Numbered from the stretch's first letter, positions 8,441 to 18,119 are shown. The stretch is 25,000 nucleotides of DNA from Cristatella mucedo (GCA_009760855.2 WPIO01000174.1:487501-512500), one strand, 5' to 3'. Numbers and translations: made by a program. The notes: generated by a model not told the origin, from the sequence alone.

Positions 8441-8590
8441 CAGCCCAATTCATGTAGGGGCAGGAGAGCCTTTGCGGCTATCCCCCCCCCCGTTTGCAGC
8501 GGGCAACAAAAGACCCCCAGCTGCGGCACTCGAACCCTCGACCTGGGTCGTGAAGGACGAGCACCTTACCCCTCGGCTAGGACCTAGCTT
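8441..8590 (-). mobile_element. SINE-B copy 2
   Basis: On the minus strand the head reads CTAGCCGAGGGGTAAGGTGC (box A region) and GTCGAGGGTTCGAGTGCC (box B region). The body is TCTTTTGTTGCCCGCTGCAA, a G-run, GATAGCCGCAAAGGCTCTCC and TGCCCCTACATGAATT. It aligns with copies 1 and 3 in head, body and 3' end. A C-run at 8481-8490 on the plus strand sits at the same place as the C-rich spot of copy 1. Confidence 0.75.
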
Positions 8591-8928
8591 TGCTGATTCA
8601 GACGGGTCTGAGTCCTTACTTCGTGTGCCATCTATGCATCCATGTGTCATCCACGGGCAGACTAAAACTTTCACCAGCAGCCTCCAGCTTACGTGCCTGT
8701 CCATGGTATATTCTGCACGGCTTTGTACCTGTATCTCCCTGAGTCTCTTAATGGGCTGAGTGCTTCATGACAATCTGCCGCTTACTCTCCTGCCTGCCTG
8801 TCCTCGACGTAATTATTACGAAGCGGTAGCGAGAAATCGATCGGCCAGATATTGATGCCCAAAATATTATTCACGGCTCTTGGATTATAGTGACTATGAG
8901 CCGGCTAGCACACTGTCCACTGCCATTG
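8591..8928. other. Unassigned intergenic sequence
   Basis: No motif, repeat or convincing ORF was seen. Confidence 0.35.
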
Positions 8929-8963
8929 TATAAAAGCCTACGCCATTTAATAGGCAGTCAGTT
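8929..8963 (+). promoter_or_regulatory. Candidate Pol II core promoter (TATA + Inr)
   Basis: TATAAAAG at 8929-8936 is followed by TCAGTT at 8958-8963, whose A (8960) lies 31 bp downstream of the first T of the TATA box. That is the standard TATA-to-start distance, and TCAGTT fits the metazoan initiator consensus. The first downstream ATG (8989) opens only 17 codons. It could be the promoter of an unrecognised transcript or of a solo LTR; neither LTR ends nor a primer-binding site were confirmed. Confidence 0.4.
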
Positions 8964-10095
8964 GCACTCTAGACCTGCCTGAAGCAAAATGTTAGGAGGT
9001 GCACTGGGTCGTACGAATCGCTGTACGCCATGGCTGGCGTAAGACACATGTAACTCTCCGTCCGCTGTCGGATAGACTTCTCGATGCTATGAACGTGGAC
9101 TTTTCTTTTTATTTTGTAAGGTGTGGTCTTTCTTCGTTGCTTTCTTGTTCCTCTACCGTCGGCATATGTGCTTGCATGGGTGCAGCACCTACAAGTGGCC
9201 AGCTGCGCTCCAAGGATTAGCGGCGTCACCGGTATTTGTACCGCGTCGACAAGGACTAACGCCGTTAGGAGCGCTGTGTTTGATGTAGTTTGATGATATG
9301 CAGGCCGGTACTCTTCTAACGCGCCGGTGAACAGATGTTGCATTTATCATCTGGGGGGTTGGCCGGTGCACAGCCGTGGGTCGAGCAGAGTGACTGGTGC
9401 AGGAGACAGGGGCGAAAAGAGTCGTGCTTCCCTCTGCTCCGTGCGTCTTAGAATGACTTGAGCCGGAAGCAGATACACCGATGTTGCTTGTAGTAATTTT
9501 CGCAAAAACTATTACTCAGAGATCAAGATCGAGCTCAAATGCTCGGCTCAAATGCCTCTTGAGCTTCCTCGCAGCCATGCTGGCCGTGTCATTTTTCACT
9601 GTCCTTGCAGCCCCCGAGCTGATGTAGCCATTGCTACGGGGAACCATGGGATGCTAAGAGGCGCAATGGGCGCTGGCACACTTGGACCTCAATGCGTACA
9701 GTACCGCAGTACGGGCCAACAGGCGTGGCGCTGGCTTTGCCCAATACAAGGCTCCCCACTGGTCTTTATCCTTAGAATGAACATGCTTCGATTTCCATGC
9801 AACCACATTTTGTCGGCACGCAACCGTTGGCACCCAAAGCGACTGAGCAGCCACTCAAGAGGACACGAGAATGCATCTGGTGGGCCATGCCGCTGCCCTG
9901 ATCCGTGTCTAAAATAAGAACTGGAATAAGGCTCTGTCTATCCAACCTAAACTCGCCACTTTTAAAAGTTGGCTTCTGTGTCTGGGGTGCATCAGCCGGC
10001 TATTGACGATATTTTTCATCGAGAGCTCTGCCGAGAACACTCGTACTGTAGTTGGAATGGAGGGCTGGTAGGACAGCTGTAACCGCTCCCGCTCT

Positions 10096-10097
<2 letters not shown>
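8964..10097. other. Unassigned intergenic sequence
   Basis: The longest ORFs (8969-9343 minus, 124 codons; 9552-9917 plus, 121 codons) show no recognisable domain, signal peptide or repeat, and their composition is unremarkable. I cannot assign a gene. Confidence 0.35.
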
Positions 10098-10146
<49 letters not shown>

Positions 10147-10270
10147 GCTTTCTTTGCTCTCTCGCTCTCTGCTCTTTCTGCTCTCTCTGCTCACTCTGCT
10201 TAATCGGCTCTGCTCTGCTCTGCTCTCGCTCTCTCTCTCTGCTCTCTCTACTCTCCATACTCTACCTCTC
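10098..10270 (+). repeat. (CT)n / (GCTCT)n pyrimidine array
   Basis: A pure (CT)n core at about 10098-10140 passes into degenerate CTCTGCT repeats up to about 10270. ORFs on both strands through it are low-complexity. Confidence 0.93.
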
Positions 10271-11442
10271 ATTTTATCTATCCTCTCCCTCCCTAGAAGG
10301 TATATAACAGTTGCAACCTCCAGCATGTAGGCCCCGAATGTTTTGACTTCACATAATCAGCATAATCAGGGCTCTAAACTTTGCTTACCTGGTTTCCAGT
10401 GGATAGTGATCTACCAATGGTCAGTTTTGATTCGCTAGCACAGCGAGAAAACCTTCGCTACCGTCCGTCATTTTCCGGCCGTCATAAATTAACAAAGCGC
10501 TTACTAGTGGCAGGCCTCACGTGGAGCCAATAGAGAACTCGAAATCAGCACAAGTTACAGTCTGCTTAATGATGGTGCAGAGCATGTCGCTAAATGAGAG
10601 CGCTAAGAGTGGGGAGGCAACTCCTGAGGCAGGCAATTGTAGCTTCTAGTGTCTAAGGCATAATAGAAATCACAAACCTTCCAAGCTACTTGAAAACCAT
10701 CCCGTAAGGAACACCTCTATGGCTGAATCATCAGTCATTGAATTATCAACCGTCCAGCCCTCGCCGATGCAACCGGGCCTAAGGCCATCGGCAATATAAT
10801 TGACAGCTCACGGCAGAGCGAGTATCGATCTTTACTGATCCATTCAAGGATCTGTCTTGTCCTGTAAGCGACTGAAAAGCATGCAGTTTCAGCCGGTTGC
10901 TATTCGTGGCAAAATCTGGCGTTTTTAAGCTCATTTTACGGTGAGCCCGGGCCTGCCAATTTTTAAGTGTCGGCGTTCGCTTAGCCAACATTCAAGAAAC
11001 TGTACATAGTGGAAGCTTAAAAACTGAAGATGTTCGTGGCTCCACCTTTGGGAGGCTACATGTTACTTAGCCAAATGCTAGTTGAGATATAAGCATTGAC
11101 TGAATGCGATAATCCCGTTTGCATGCAAACAGTAGAGCAAAAACACACTGGCGCTTTGAAAAGTGCTCTAACATAGACTTGATCAAACTGTTGACGTTGG
11201 AGGAATGAAAGGAGGACTTTGAGCTCTGGGTGCTTTGAAAAGTTCCAAAGGATAGACTGGATTCGACTATTTACTCAAAAATACAAGGACACTGAGACGA
11301 CCGAACTATGGGTTGGCCAACTCGAACGCTTTTGCTCACAGACTGCTCTTCTACTCGCTGGCACACGACGATTGGACGCACGATGAATCACTGATTGGCT
11401 GATCATTCGCCTTCGCCTTTGCTGCTGCTTCCTCTGCTTCCC
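10271..11442. other. Unassigned intergenic sequence
   Basis: No gene is recognisable. Contained structures are a 14-bp palindrome GTTTGCATGCAAAC (11117-11130) with back-to-back octamer-like halves, and a diverged ~79-bp duplication starting GCTTTGAAAAGT at 11153 and 11232. Confidence 0.4.
11153..11275 (+). repeat. Diverged ~79-bp direct duplication
   Basis: GCTTTGAAAAGT occurs at 11153 and 11232. The following 30 bases still align (ATAGACTTGATC against ATAGACTGGATT), after which similarity fades. Confidence 0.55.
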
Positions 11443-11580
11443 GCTTCCTCGCGAGGTATGACGGGTAAACTGGCACTGCTTCCTCGCGAGGTATGACGGG
11501 TAAACTGGCACTGCTTCCTCTCAAGGTATGACGGGTAAACTGGCACTGCTTCCTCGCAAGGTATGACGGGTAAACTGGCG
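11443..11580 (+). repeat. 35-bp minisatellite, 3.9 copies
   Basis: Units start at 11443, 11478, 11513 and 11548 and differ only at CGCGAGG/CTCAAGG/CGCAAGG. Each holds GGTATGACGGGTAAACTGGC. Because 35 is not a multiple of 3 and lacks in-phase stops on the minus strand, three overlapping minus-strand ORFs arise as artefacts. Confidence 0.95.
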
Positions 11581-12084
11581 AAGGCAGTAGCCTCGAGCTG
11601 GGGCGGCTCCGTGCGCTGCCGCCCAGCTTTGCTGGGAAACACATCTAGTCCCGATACTGCTGTCAAGGGTGGGCGTCCGGGAAGTTTCCTGGAAGAAACT
11701 CGAGCTACCCGCTAGGTAGCGCTTTGCTTTCACATGTCTGAGTGAGGCCAACCTCCTGCAGGCAGCCGGTCTTCGTGCCCGAGATTCATGGGGTGTGGGG
11801 GTGTCGGCTAGATTTGTGGGGGTGTGTGGGGGTGTCAGCTAGATTTGTGGGTATACGGCAACCTATGCACGCATACCAATGCCACATCGCTGACGATGTA
11901 AGCTGCCGGATACTGAAAGACTGCTAATCGTCTTAAGCAGCACTCCCTCAGCAGTCCTCAGTTAGCCGCCATTTTCTGCCATTTCCGCCAATTTTCTGAT
12001 ACCCTGATCCGGTCGAACACGATAGAGTCAACCTTTTCTAATGAGGGCACGCTACCAGAGGACTAAGCGGAAACGATATGTCAT
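11581..12084. other. Unassigned sequence with a 31-bp duplication
   Basis: A GT-rich 31-bp unit containing GGCTAGATTTGTG is duplicated at about 11790-11850. GCCGCCATTTTC lies at about 11967-11978 with further CCATTT repeats beside it. No gene is recognisable. Confidence 0.45.
11790..11850 (+). repeat. 31-bp direct duplication, G-rich
   Basis: GTGTCGGCTAGATTTGTG and GTGTCAGCTAGATTTGTG are 31 bp apart, each preceded by a GTGGGGG-type run. Confidence 0.85.
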
Positions 12085-12165
12085 CGCATGGCATCCTGAA
12101 GGAAATTAATCTCCATCTAGGTGCGCTTCACACATACAGCAGCCCCGGCTCGAGCCCACGACCGA
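12085..12165 (-). mobile_element. SINE-A copy 4, 5'-truncated
   Basis: On the minus strand GTCGTGGGCTCGAGCC (box B) is followed by TATGTGTGAAGCGCACC, TAGATGGAGATTAA and TTCCTTCAGGATGCCATG, the SINE-A tail. Box A is not recognisable to the right of 12165, so the head is truncated or diverged. Confidence 0.72.
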
Positions 12166-13404
12166 GTAGTTACTGGCGACCATCACATCCCTGGCCAAAG
12201 CAGTGCAGCAGCAGGATTGGCTGCTATGGGTATTCGGTGGCTCGCGTACTCGGCTGCAACACGGCTGCCACCTGCAGTGGCCGCGTGCAGCAGGGGAGCC
12301 AGAATTTTCGTCCAGGAGGCAAGACTTGCAAACATTGTACGTAAAGGGCAACGGCCATTTTCATGTAGGCGGTGCTGGACCCGAAATTAGTGAAACGTTG
12401 CAGCGAAAAAGTCATATTTAAAAAATCATACTCGGCGTTAACTCGACCCCGAAAGCTCATTAAGTGGAATTGAGACATATTGTCATCGTTGGCGACCGTC
12501 GGTTGGGGGAATAGGGGGTCGTCAATGTGACTGCTCCGAAGTAGGGGGATGCCAAATGCCCCATGCTACCCTCTGGCTTCACCACTGGCCACCTTTTGCT
12601 TTTGAATAAGCGAAGAAGGGCATAGGCAAGACTGTGGATGGTGCTTACAATCGTAATGATAAATATTGTACAACGCCGTAAGTGAATGTAACCTCTTTCT
12701 GAGCAGCTTGCATTTGCTCGAAACAAAGGGCATCAATTGGTTCGTGATAAAAAGCACATTGTCAGTATGAATAAAAGTACCCACAGGCCGATCCATCTGA
12801 CGGAGCAAATGCTATGAGGGGCCATTAGGACGTTAGATTCTACTTAAATATCGTCAAGTCAGGCAACGTCGTGACGTTGGTTGCGAGTGAGCTCTTGGCC
12901 GTTGGAGGATACGAACTGAAGGCACGGTCTCCAAAGGAGTTGAGCTTGGTTGGATGCCCAGCTAAACAGTTTGAGTAACAACAGCGCGAGTGATACGATT
13001 CGGAGCCTCGTTGTCAGCATTTCAGCATAGGTAGGCCCACCCGAATGAGAAGGAAGGGACCTAAAGCAACATTGACCTTGACCTTGTCGACGTTGGTGCA
13101 CTGCTCGATGAGGAGCAGCGCAGATTAATGATAAGTGGCAAGACGTGGCGGCTGGCACGTGCTTCGCGGCAGACACGTCTGCAGCTGCAGAGGTTTTGCA
13201 CCCATCGAAAGTGCTTTGCTTCACTGGAGGAGTACCTGCAAGAAGTGAGTTGTGGAATTCTAGTAGGGGTGGCACGAATGCATTGGCCATTTTAGCTGCT
13301 GTTTCCGTGAATAAGCAGGGCCAGTTGGTTTGCAATGGCACGTAGGGGAAAGTAGACAGCCTTGACTTGGAGCTGGTGTCGCTTCATTCAGTGAGTGATT
13401 CCCT
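12166..13404. other. Unassigned intergenic sequence
   Basis: ORFs reach 160 codons (12859-13341 minus) without any recognisable domain. A DR0 arrangement of nuclear-receptor-like half sites is listed separately at 13073. Confidence 0.35.
13073..13084 (-). promoter_or_regulatory. TGACCT direct repeat (DR0), nuclear-receptor-like
   Basis: TGACCTTGACCTTG contains two abutting AGGTCA half sites on the minus strand. It continues into TTGACCTTGTCGACG, a 15-mer that also occurs near 18994-19008. By sequence it fits known nuclear-receptor half sites, but function is inferred only. Confidence 0.3.
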
Positions 13405-13910
13405 TTCGCAGGGTTCTCACTCGACTCGATTGCTGTAACGCGATAATCGCAAAGCTACAGAAAAGGCAAATCGAACGCATCTACGGTTGGGGATGAACGT
13501 GGCCGCCAAGTTCACCTTTAAATCGGAGAAGTTCAGATAAAGAGCGAGCAAAGTAACACCATCGCCCTCCCCCGAGTCCATTTCTTTCTTTCTTTGACTT
13601 ACCACTCCTTGCACGGCTTCGCCTTGACTCGTCCATCTCGCCACGGCTTGATTCCTCCATACCTGGCTGAACTGCTTCACCAGCTTCAGCCTCTTCGCGC
13701 CCTCGAGGGTCCTCGATGGACCATCAATTGGCTGCACCTTTCGTTCACCGTTGGCGAAAGAAGCATTCGCCATTTTGGATACCGAGGAACTGAGGAGCCT
13801 GAGTTCCACAAATCTCGTTCGGCTGGCATCTTCGCTTCGGCTGTCAGCGTGTGGCGTATTCTTTCCAGCTTCCGTCTTGCATTGCAACTTCTATGCTAAT
13901 TTCTAACTAG
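13405..13910 (+). mobile_element. LINE-B degraded copy
   Basis: VLTRLDCCNAIIAKLQKRQI (from about 13415) matches the SRLDYCNSLLAGLPKKAI block of LINE-B. After several frameshifts, HGLIPPYLAELLHQLQP (about 13650-13700) matches HGLAPSYLAELLHQFQP. The nucleotide sequence can still be followed through the DRSFSS/WNSLP region to ACTTCTATGCTA near 13890. It is clearly older than the copies at 1 and 16211. A (CT)n array begins right after it. Confidence 0.72.
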
Positions 13911-13925
13911 ACACTCCTCCCCCAC

Positions 13926-14165
<240 letters not shown>

Positions 14166-14261
14166 GTGAGATTAAGTCTTCCGGCAACCGTTAGCGTACC
14201 GAAAGCCATACAGGCTTCGAGTGAGCTGTAGGAAACTCTGCCGAGTTCTCCACCTGTTTAG

Positions 14262-14338
14262 TCGTTGCGGCAGTAAGACACTTGCGTAGCACCCTAAAAA
14301 AAGGGGGGATCTCTTTCTAGGCACTTTTGCTGGAAAAG
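14262..14338 (-). mobile_element. LINE-C tail remnant
   Basis: On the minus strand AAAGTGCCTAGAAAGAGATC is followed by AGGGTGCTACGCAAGTGT, the LINE-C 3' end with a C/T-run in place of the GAGTTCTCTG segment. No 3' UTR or RT motif is seen further upstream on that strand. Confidence 0.65.
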
Positions 14339-14420
14339 ATATGCTGGAAGTATACTGGAATAGAAATATGCTGGATACGCTGGTAATGCATGGAAAATAT
14401 ACTGGAAATATGCTGGCAAA
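14333..14420 (+). repeat. ATATGCTGGAA-type imperfect repeats
   Basis: About seven loose copies of GCTGGAA/ATACTGGAA occur, spaced 9-20 bp apart. They lie immediately 3' (plus strand) of the LINE-C tail remnant. Confidence 0.7.
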
Positions 14421-15495
14421 GAGTTACTCTAGGAGGTTTAGTCTGCCATTCTACTAATTTCAATATAAGGCTTAAAGCCTCAGGTGTAAATTTCTAGAAC
14501 TTTCTTCCATTATCTCACGCTTATATAAGTTTGTTTTTGAGATATCACAACCCCAGTAGCATACTGGCTTGTTCCACTGAGTGGGTTCAGGGGTCTCGAA
14601 GATGGTGGGAGAAACCCAAGCGACTCCAGACGACGAACTGACGTCTACGCTCGCCAGTGACTGTCAGCAGTGGCGCAAACGGAAGTAGGAACCACCAGGA
14701 AGCCGTTTTGGTTGACATTAAAACTGTGTCTAAGGCACCAACACGAGCTGTCCCAGCCCTGCAAAAGGCATGTGATTATCAATGTGAAACTCGAGAAAGA
14801 CGGACCGAGTTGCTCAGGTCTGGGCAACAGTTACAGCAGTCCTGGGGATCAAAGGTGGTGGCCTAAGTACGGTTGAGCCACCCAGTAGGGTCAGGCGCCT
14901 TCGACTAAACACTGAGAAATGTTACATTATTTAAAATTTATTATGAATAACCTCCACGATGTTCTCTATTAAGAGAAGGTTGGCCGGACTGTCAACATCT
15001 TGCCCATTCAGGCGGCACGCTGCCGACTAGTTAACCGTTTCTCCTAGACGTTTCTCGATAGGAACAAGCACCGATAAGGCTTTACTCGTATTCATGCCAT
15101 GCCGTTGTTAAGAAATCTCTCTTTTTGGTTTACACTAGGGAGCCATAATCCAGAAATGAGGGGGGCTTGTCGGTTGGGCATTTCTTCCCGCCACTGCGGT
15201 CTGAGAATTTGCAGGGGTTGGAAGCTTTGGCTGTTGCAGCGCCACACACGCTCGACTGGATTTGCAGTTCAGCCAGCGTGCGGATTTCGAGCACGCGATC
15301 GGTCTGATCAATAGGTCTGCAGGGGGTGGGGGCAAGTGCTTTCTGGATTGGACTGCAAGCGCTCTGAGCGTCGTGGCATTTCGAGCAGGCTGTGCCTTCA
15401 CTCAGTTGATTGATTTATCCTAGGTGGGTGCGGCAATCGCGGGCAGGCGAGAGAGGGGGCAGAATGGGGATCGTGGCGCAGGACGCTGGAGGACT
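14421..15495. other. Unassigned intergenic sequence
   Basis: ORFs of 60-88 codons lack motifs. No repeat family was recognised. Confidence 0.35.
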
Positions 15496-15533
15496 GCGCC
15501 CCGATCACCCACCGGCGCCCCGATAACCACGAG
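15496..15533 (+). repeat. 19-bp direct duplication
   Basis: GCGCCCCGATCACCCACCG is followed at once by GCGCCCCGATAACCACGAG. Confidence 0.75.
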
Positions 15534-15767
15534 GACTTGGCGCACGCCGAGGTCCGGGTTACGATACGATAAGCGAGGTATTTGCCGACGCGATTAGCAA
15601 AGTTTTAACTAGCGCAAGGTGTCCCCCTCCCTCGGACCGAATGATGAGCACGCCAACCAACCAACCGCCCCCAACCGACCAAGCCCGGGCGAGCTGCAAG
15701 GGCAGCTGTAAGTAAACTGTCAAATGACGCGTAGGCATACGGCTGGGAGCTCTACCGTGGGAGCGAA

Positions 15768-15925
15768 GCCGTCTCTAAAATTTCCGCGTCGTTATTTATG
15801 GGGCGTGGCTGAGGTGTTTTTTTAAACCCTCCTATAACGACATCAGTTACTGCGTACGCCATCTCTAAAAGTATCCGAGTCATAATTTAAGGGCGTGGCT
15901 GGGCCATTTGTAAGCCCATCCGAAA
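15768..15925 (+). repeat. Diverged ~90-bp tandem pair with GGGCGTGGCT core
   Basis: GCCGTCTCTAAAA at 15768 and GCCATCTCTAAAA at 15858 begin two units. Both continue with CCG-GTC, TTTA, GGGCGTGGCT and an AAACCC/AAGCCC end. The offset is 90 bp and similarity is strongest over about 68 bp. GGGCGTGGC resembles a GC/KLF box. Confidence 0.8.
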
Positions 15926-16091
15926 AAAGCGGCGCTAATCATTTCGGGTCTCACTCGGACGTTGGCAGAAGGACCGCCTAATCCAAGTCTTGGGGAAGAC
16001 CCAGAATGGACCTCTATCCTATGCGACGTCGCTCCCGGTAGTAGGTGTCGTGCGCAGCGCGACACATGCAGGGCTGCAGTGAAGGGCTGCC

Positions 16092-16117
16092 GGCAGGGCT
16101 GCAGCTGCAGCCCTGCC
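16092..16117. repeat. 26-bp perfect palindrome
   Basis: The sequence is GGCAGGGCTGCAG followed by its exact reverse complement. With one mismatched pair it extends to 16089-16120. AGGGCTGC also occurs as direct repeats at about 16069, 16083 and 16095. A rearranged PstI-like CTGCAG core is not enough to assign a function. Confidence 0.92.
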
Positions 16118-16210
16118 AGCTTGAAAAAGAGTTTTGAATTACTTAAATTACTCGAATTTCTCATCCTCAGGCTGCGTGCCCGCGCAGGCTCGCACTCAGC
16201 GCACGCGTAG

Positions 16211-16958
16211 CATGTATGTATGTATGTATGTATCTCCGTCAGTAACTCCACAAAGTCATAAAGACCATGTGGGTGTTACGCAGGAGAGTTTTCTATAGCG
16301 CACTCACAGCCTAAGCGGCTTTCGGTACGCATTCGGTAGCCAACAGACTTCGGCTCACGCAACAAAGAGAAAGTGGGAAGCATAGCAGAGTCAGGAGAGC
16401 AGTTGAGGTAGTGAGTAGCATAGAAGTAGCAGTTCAGGACCGCTGAAAAAGATGTGCCATAGTCGGCAGTTGGAGAGTAGATGTCGTTGCGTAAGAATTG
16501 TGGAAGCGAGTTCCACAGTCTAGGACCTGCAGAGCTAAAGCTTCTGTCGCCAACTGTCTTTAAGCGGAGGAATGGGACAGCTAATTTATTGTCCACACAG
16601 GACCTGAGGGCGCGAACAGGCTGGAACTGATGCAGCAGTTCAGCTAGGTATGAAGGAGCCAAGCCGTGGCGGGCCTTGTGGGTCAGCGTAAGAACTTTGC
16701 TCTGTATCCTTTGCTCAACCGGCAACCATCCTAGCTCTTTCAGCAAAGGTGACACGCGCTCAAACCGCTGGGACTTGAAGAACAGCCTTGCAGCCATATT
16801 CATAGTCCGCTGTAGTGGCATAATAGCTTTCTTCGGTAGCCCAGCCAAAAGGGAATTACAATAATCAAGCCGAGACAGAACTAAAGAGCTAGTTAAATTT
16901 TTTACAAGCCACTGTGGGAGACATCTCCTAATCTTGGATAGGGATCGGATCAGGGCAG
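16211..16958 (-). mobile_element. LINE-B copy, intact C-terminal ORF, 5'-truncated
   Basis: On the minus strand the frame is open from about 16958 to a stop at 16276-16278. In order it shows SLSKIRRCLPQWLVKN, LTSSLVLSRLDYCNSLLAGL, PKKAI, LGWLPVEQRIQSKVLTLTHK, HGLAPSYLAELLHQFQ and DRSFSSAGPRLWNSLPQFLR. The same ~65-residue extension as at 1-409 follows. By eye the shared 125 residues are about 85 % identical to the left-edge copy. The 3' UTR GTGGAGTTACTGACGGAGAT ends in (ATAC)n (16211-16232 on the plus strand). The RT catalytic core is absent, so it is a dead 5'-truncated copy. Confidence 0.9.
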
Positions 16959-17607
16959 CGGCGGTTGACCTGGACCAGCTCGCTCGCTCGCGGTCGACCC
17001 GCCGACCTCGTCAGTCGGCGAGCAGCAGCAGCGTGCGCGCAATTCATAGCAGGAGCCGGCGTGGCGCGCTGAGCCGAGGTCGCCGAGGTCGCGGGCGGGA
17101 AGCGGCCGAAGCCGCCGAATTGCTGCAATTAGCGAACGCTCCGAATTCCGCTCGAAAGAATCCTGCAGCTCGCTCGCTCGCTCCTGGTCAGCGCGAGAAG
17201 CGAGCGCGCGGCCGCAGCCGCAGGCGCGGCATGGCGCGCCGCTTCGCGGCTCCGAGGCGTTCCGACGCGTCGGCGCACCTTCCGCGCGGCAAGGAACGCT
17301 GCAAGCCGAGGTCTCGCCGAAGCTCACTTCCCGCGCGCGCAGCGTGCGCAGCCCGACGTCCAATGGGCGCACGCCTGGCATTCCGGCCGCTGAGCTGAAG
17401 GAAGTGGACGCGGTTCCGGCGACGCAGCTGCTGCGCTGAGAGCTCTTACCTCGCGAGTCTCGCGAACGCTGCGAGAGCCTGGCGCTCGGCTGCTGCTTAG
17501 CTGCACGGCCGCCGTCCAGTAGGAAACCCTCCGCGGCTCCCGCCATTCGCCATTCGCCATCCCCCGGAAGCGAACAGAGCTGGTCGCCCGGGAAGTGAGC
17601 GCCGCCG
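16959..17607. other. CpG-rich block
   Basis: The 5' truncation point of LINE-B abuts about 650 bp very rich in CG dinucleotides with GCTCGCTCGC-type repeats. ORFs on both strands (154-198 codons) are Arg/Ala-rich and motif-free, as expected from composition. It may be a CpG-island promoter; no start site or exon can be assigned. A C-run follows at 17608-17623. Confidence 0.5.
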
Positions 17608-17712
17608 CCCCCCCCCCCCCCCCGCTAGCATAACCTAATGGACGCCGATTGTTAGGCGCAATGCATGCACAGGGACTCGCTATTTAATGAAAGGAAAATG
17701 ACTGCATCAGTG

Positions 17713-18012
17713 CATACAGAACTGGTTTGGCGCTGGGAGTAAGACGCTCGCCTTCAGCGACCAAGGTCGCGGGCTCGAGCCCTGCGGTACAAGTAAAAAA
17801 AAAGTATACAATTCATTAGTATGGCGTCCTGAGAAAGCTTAATCTCCATTCAGGCGCCTCACCTGCGCCTCAGGGCCCGAACCCGAACCCGAAACCTCGG
17901 CCAGACCTTGGATCGGAGCGAACACCTTAACCACTGGGTCAAAACAGCTCGGCAATCGCATGGATAGAGAGGTACAGTTCTCTTGTGATGCTATGCAATC
18001 GAATTAATTATT
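17713..18012 (+). mobile_element. SINE-A copy 5, split by another SINE-A
   Basis: The left part holds the head TACAGAACTGGTTTGGCGCT, a box A-like GTAAGACGCTCGCC and box B (GTCGCGGGCTCGAGCCC, 17766-17782). It breaks off after GCGGTACAAGT. The tail resumes at about 17957: TGGATAGAGAGGTACAG, then TTCTCTTGTGATGCTATGC and AATTAATTATT. Head and tail belong to one element interrupted by the minus-strand copy at 17800-17954. Confidence 0.78.
17800..17954 (-). mobile_element. SINE-A copy 6, nested in copy 5
   Basis: On the minus strand GCCGAGCTGTTTTGACCCAG and GTGGTTAAGGTGTTCGCTCC form the head with box A. The box B region is unusual: GGTTTCGGGTTCGGGTTCGG shows two extra GGGTTC-type units. The tail GTGAGGCGCCTGAATGGAG, then GCTTTCTCAGGACGCCAT, ends in AATTGTATAC. 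Being uninterrupted and inside copy 5, it inserted later. Confidence 0.82.
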
Positions 18013-18119
18013 GAGTTGTCCAACTATCAGCGCGCTCAGTGAGCGAGCGCAAGCCCCCCCCCCCCATACGGGCTAGAGCCACGACTGCATCCGGGCCACG
18101 CAGCCATGACTGCCTGAAT

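Noticed and set aside
12859-13341. 160-codon minus-strand ORF as a gene
   Set aside because: No familiar domain, no conserved composition and no supporting promoter or splice pattern; chance length is plausible at this GC content.
15145-15185. Plus-strand SINE-B remnant (GTCGGTTGGGCATTTCTTCC)
   Set aside because: Similarity to SINE-B copy 1 covers only about 25 bases with gaps and no head or end.
16934-17546. 154- and 198-codon Arg/Ala-rich ORFs on both strands
   Set aside because: High GC lowers stop frequency on both strands; no motif, and the two overlap antisense.
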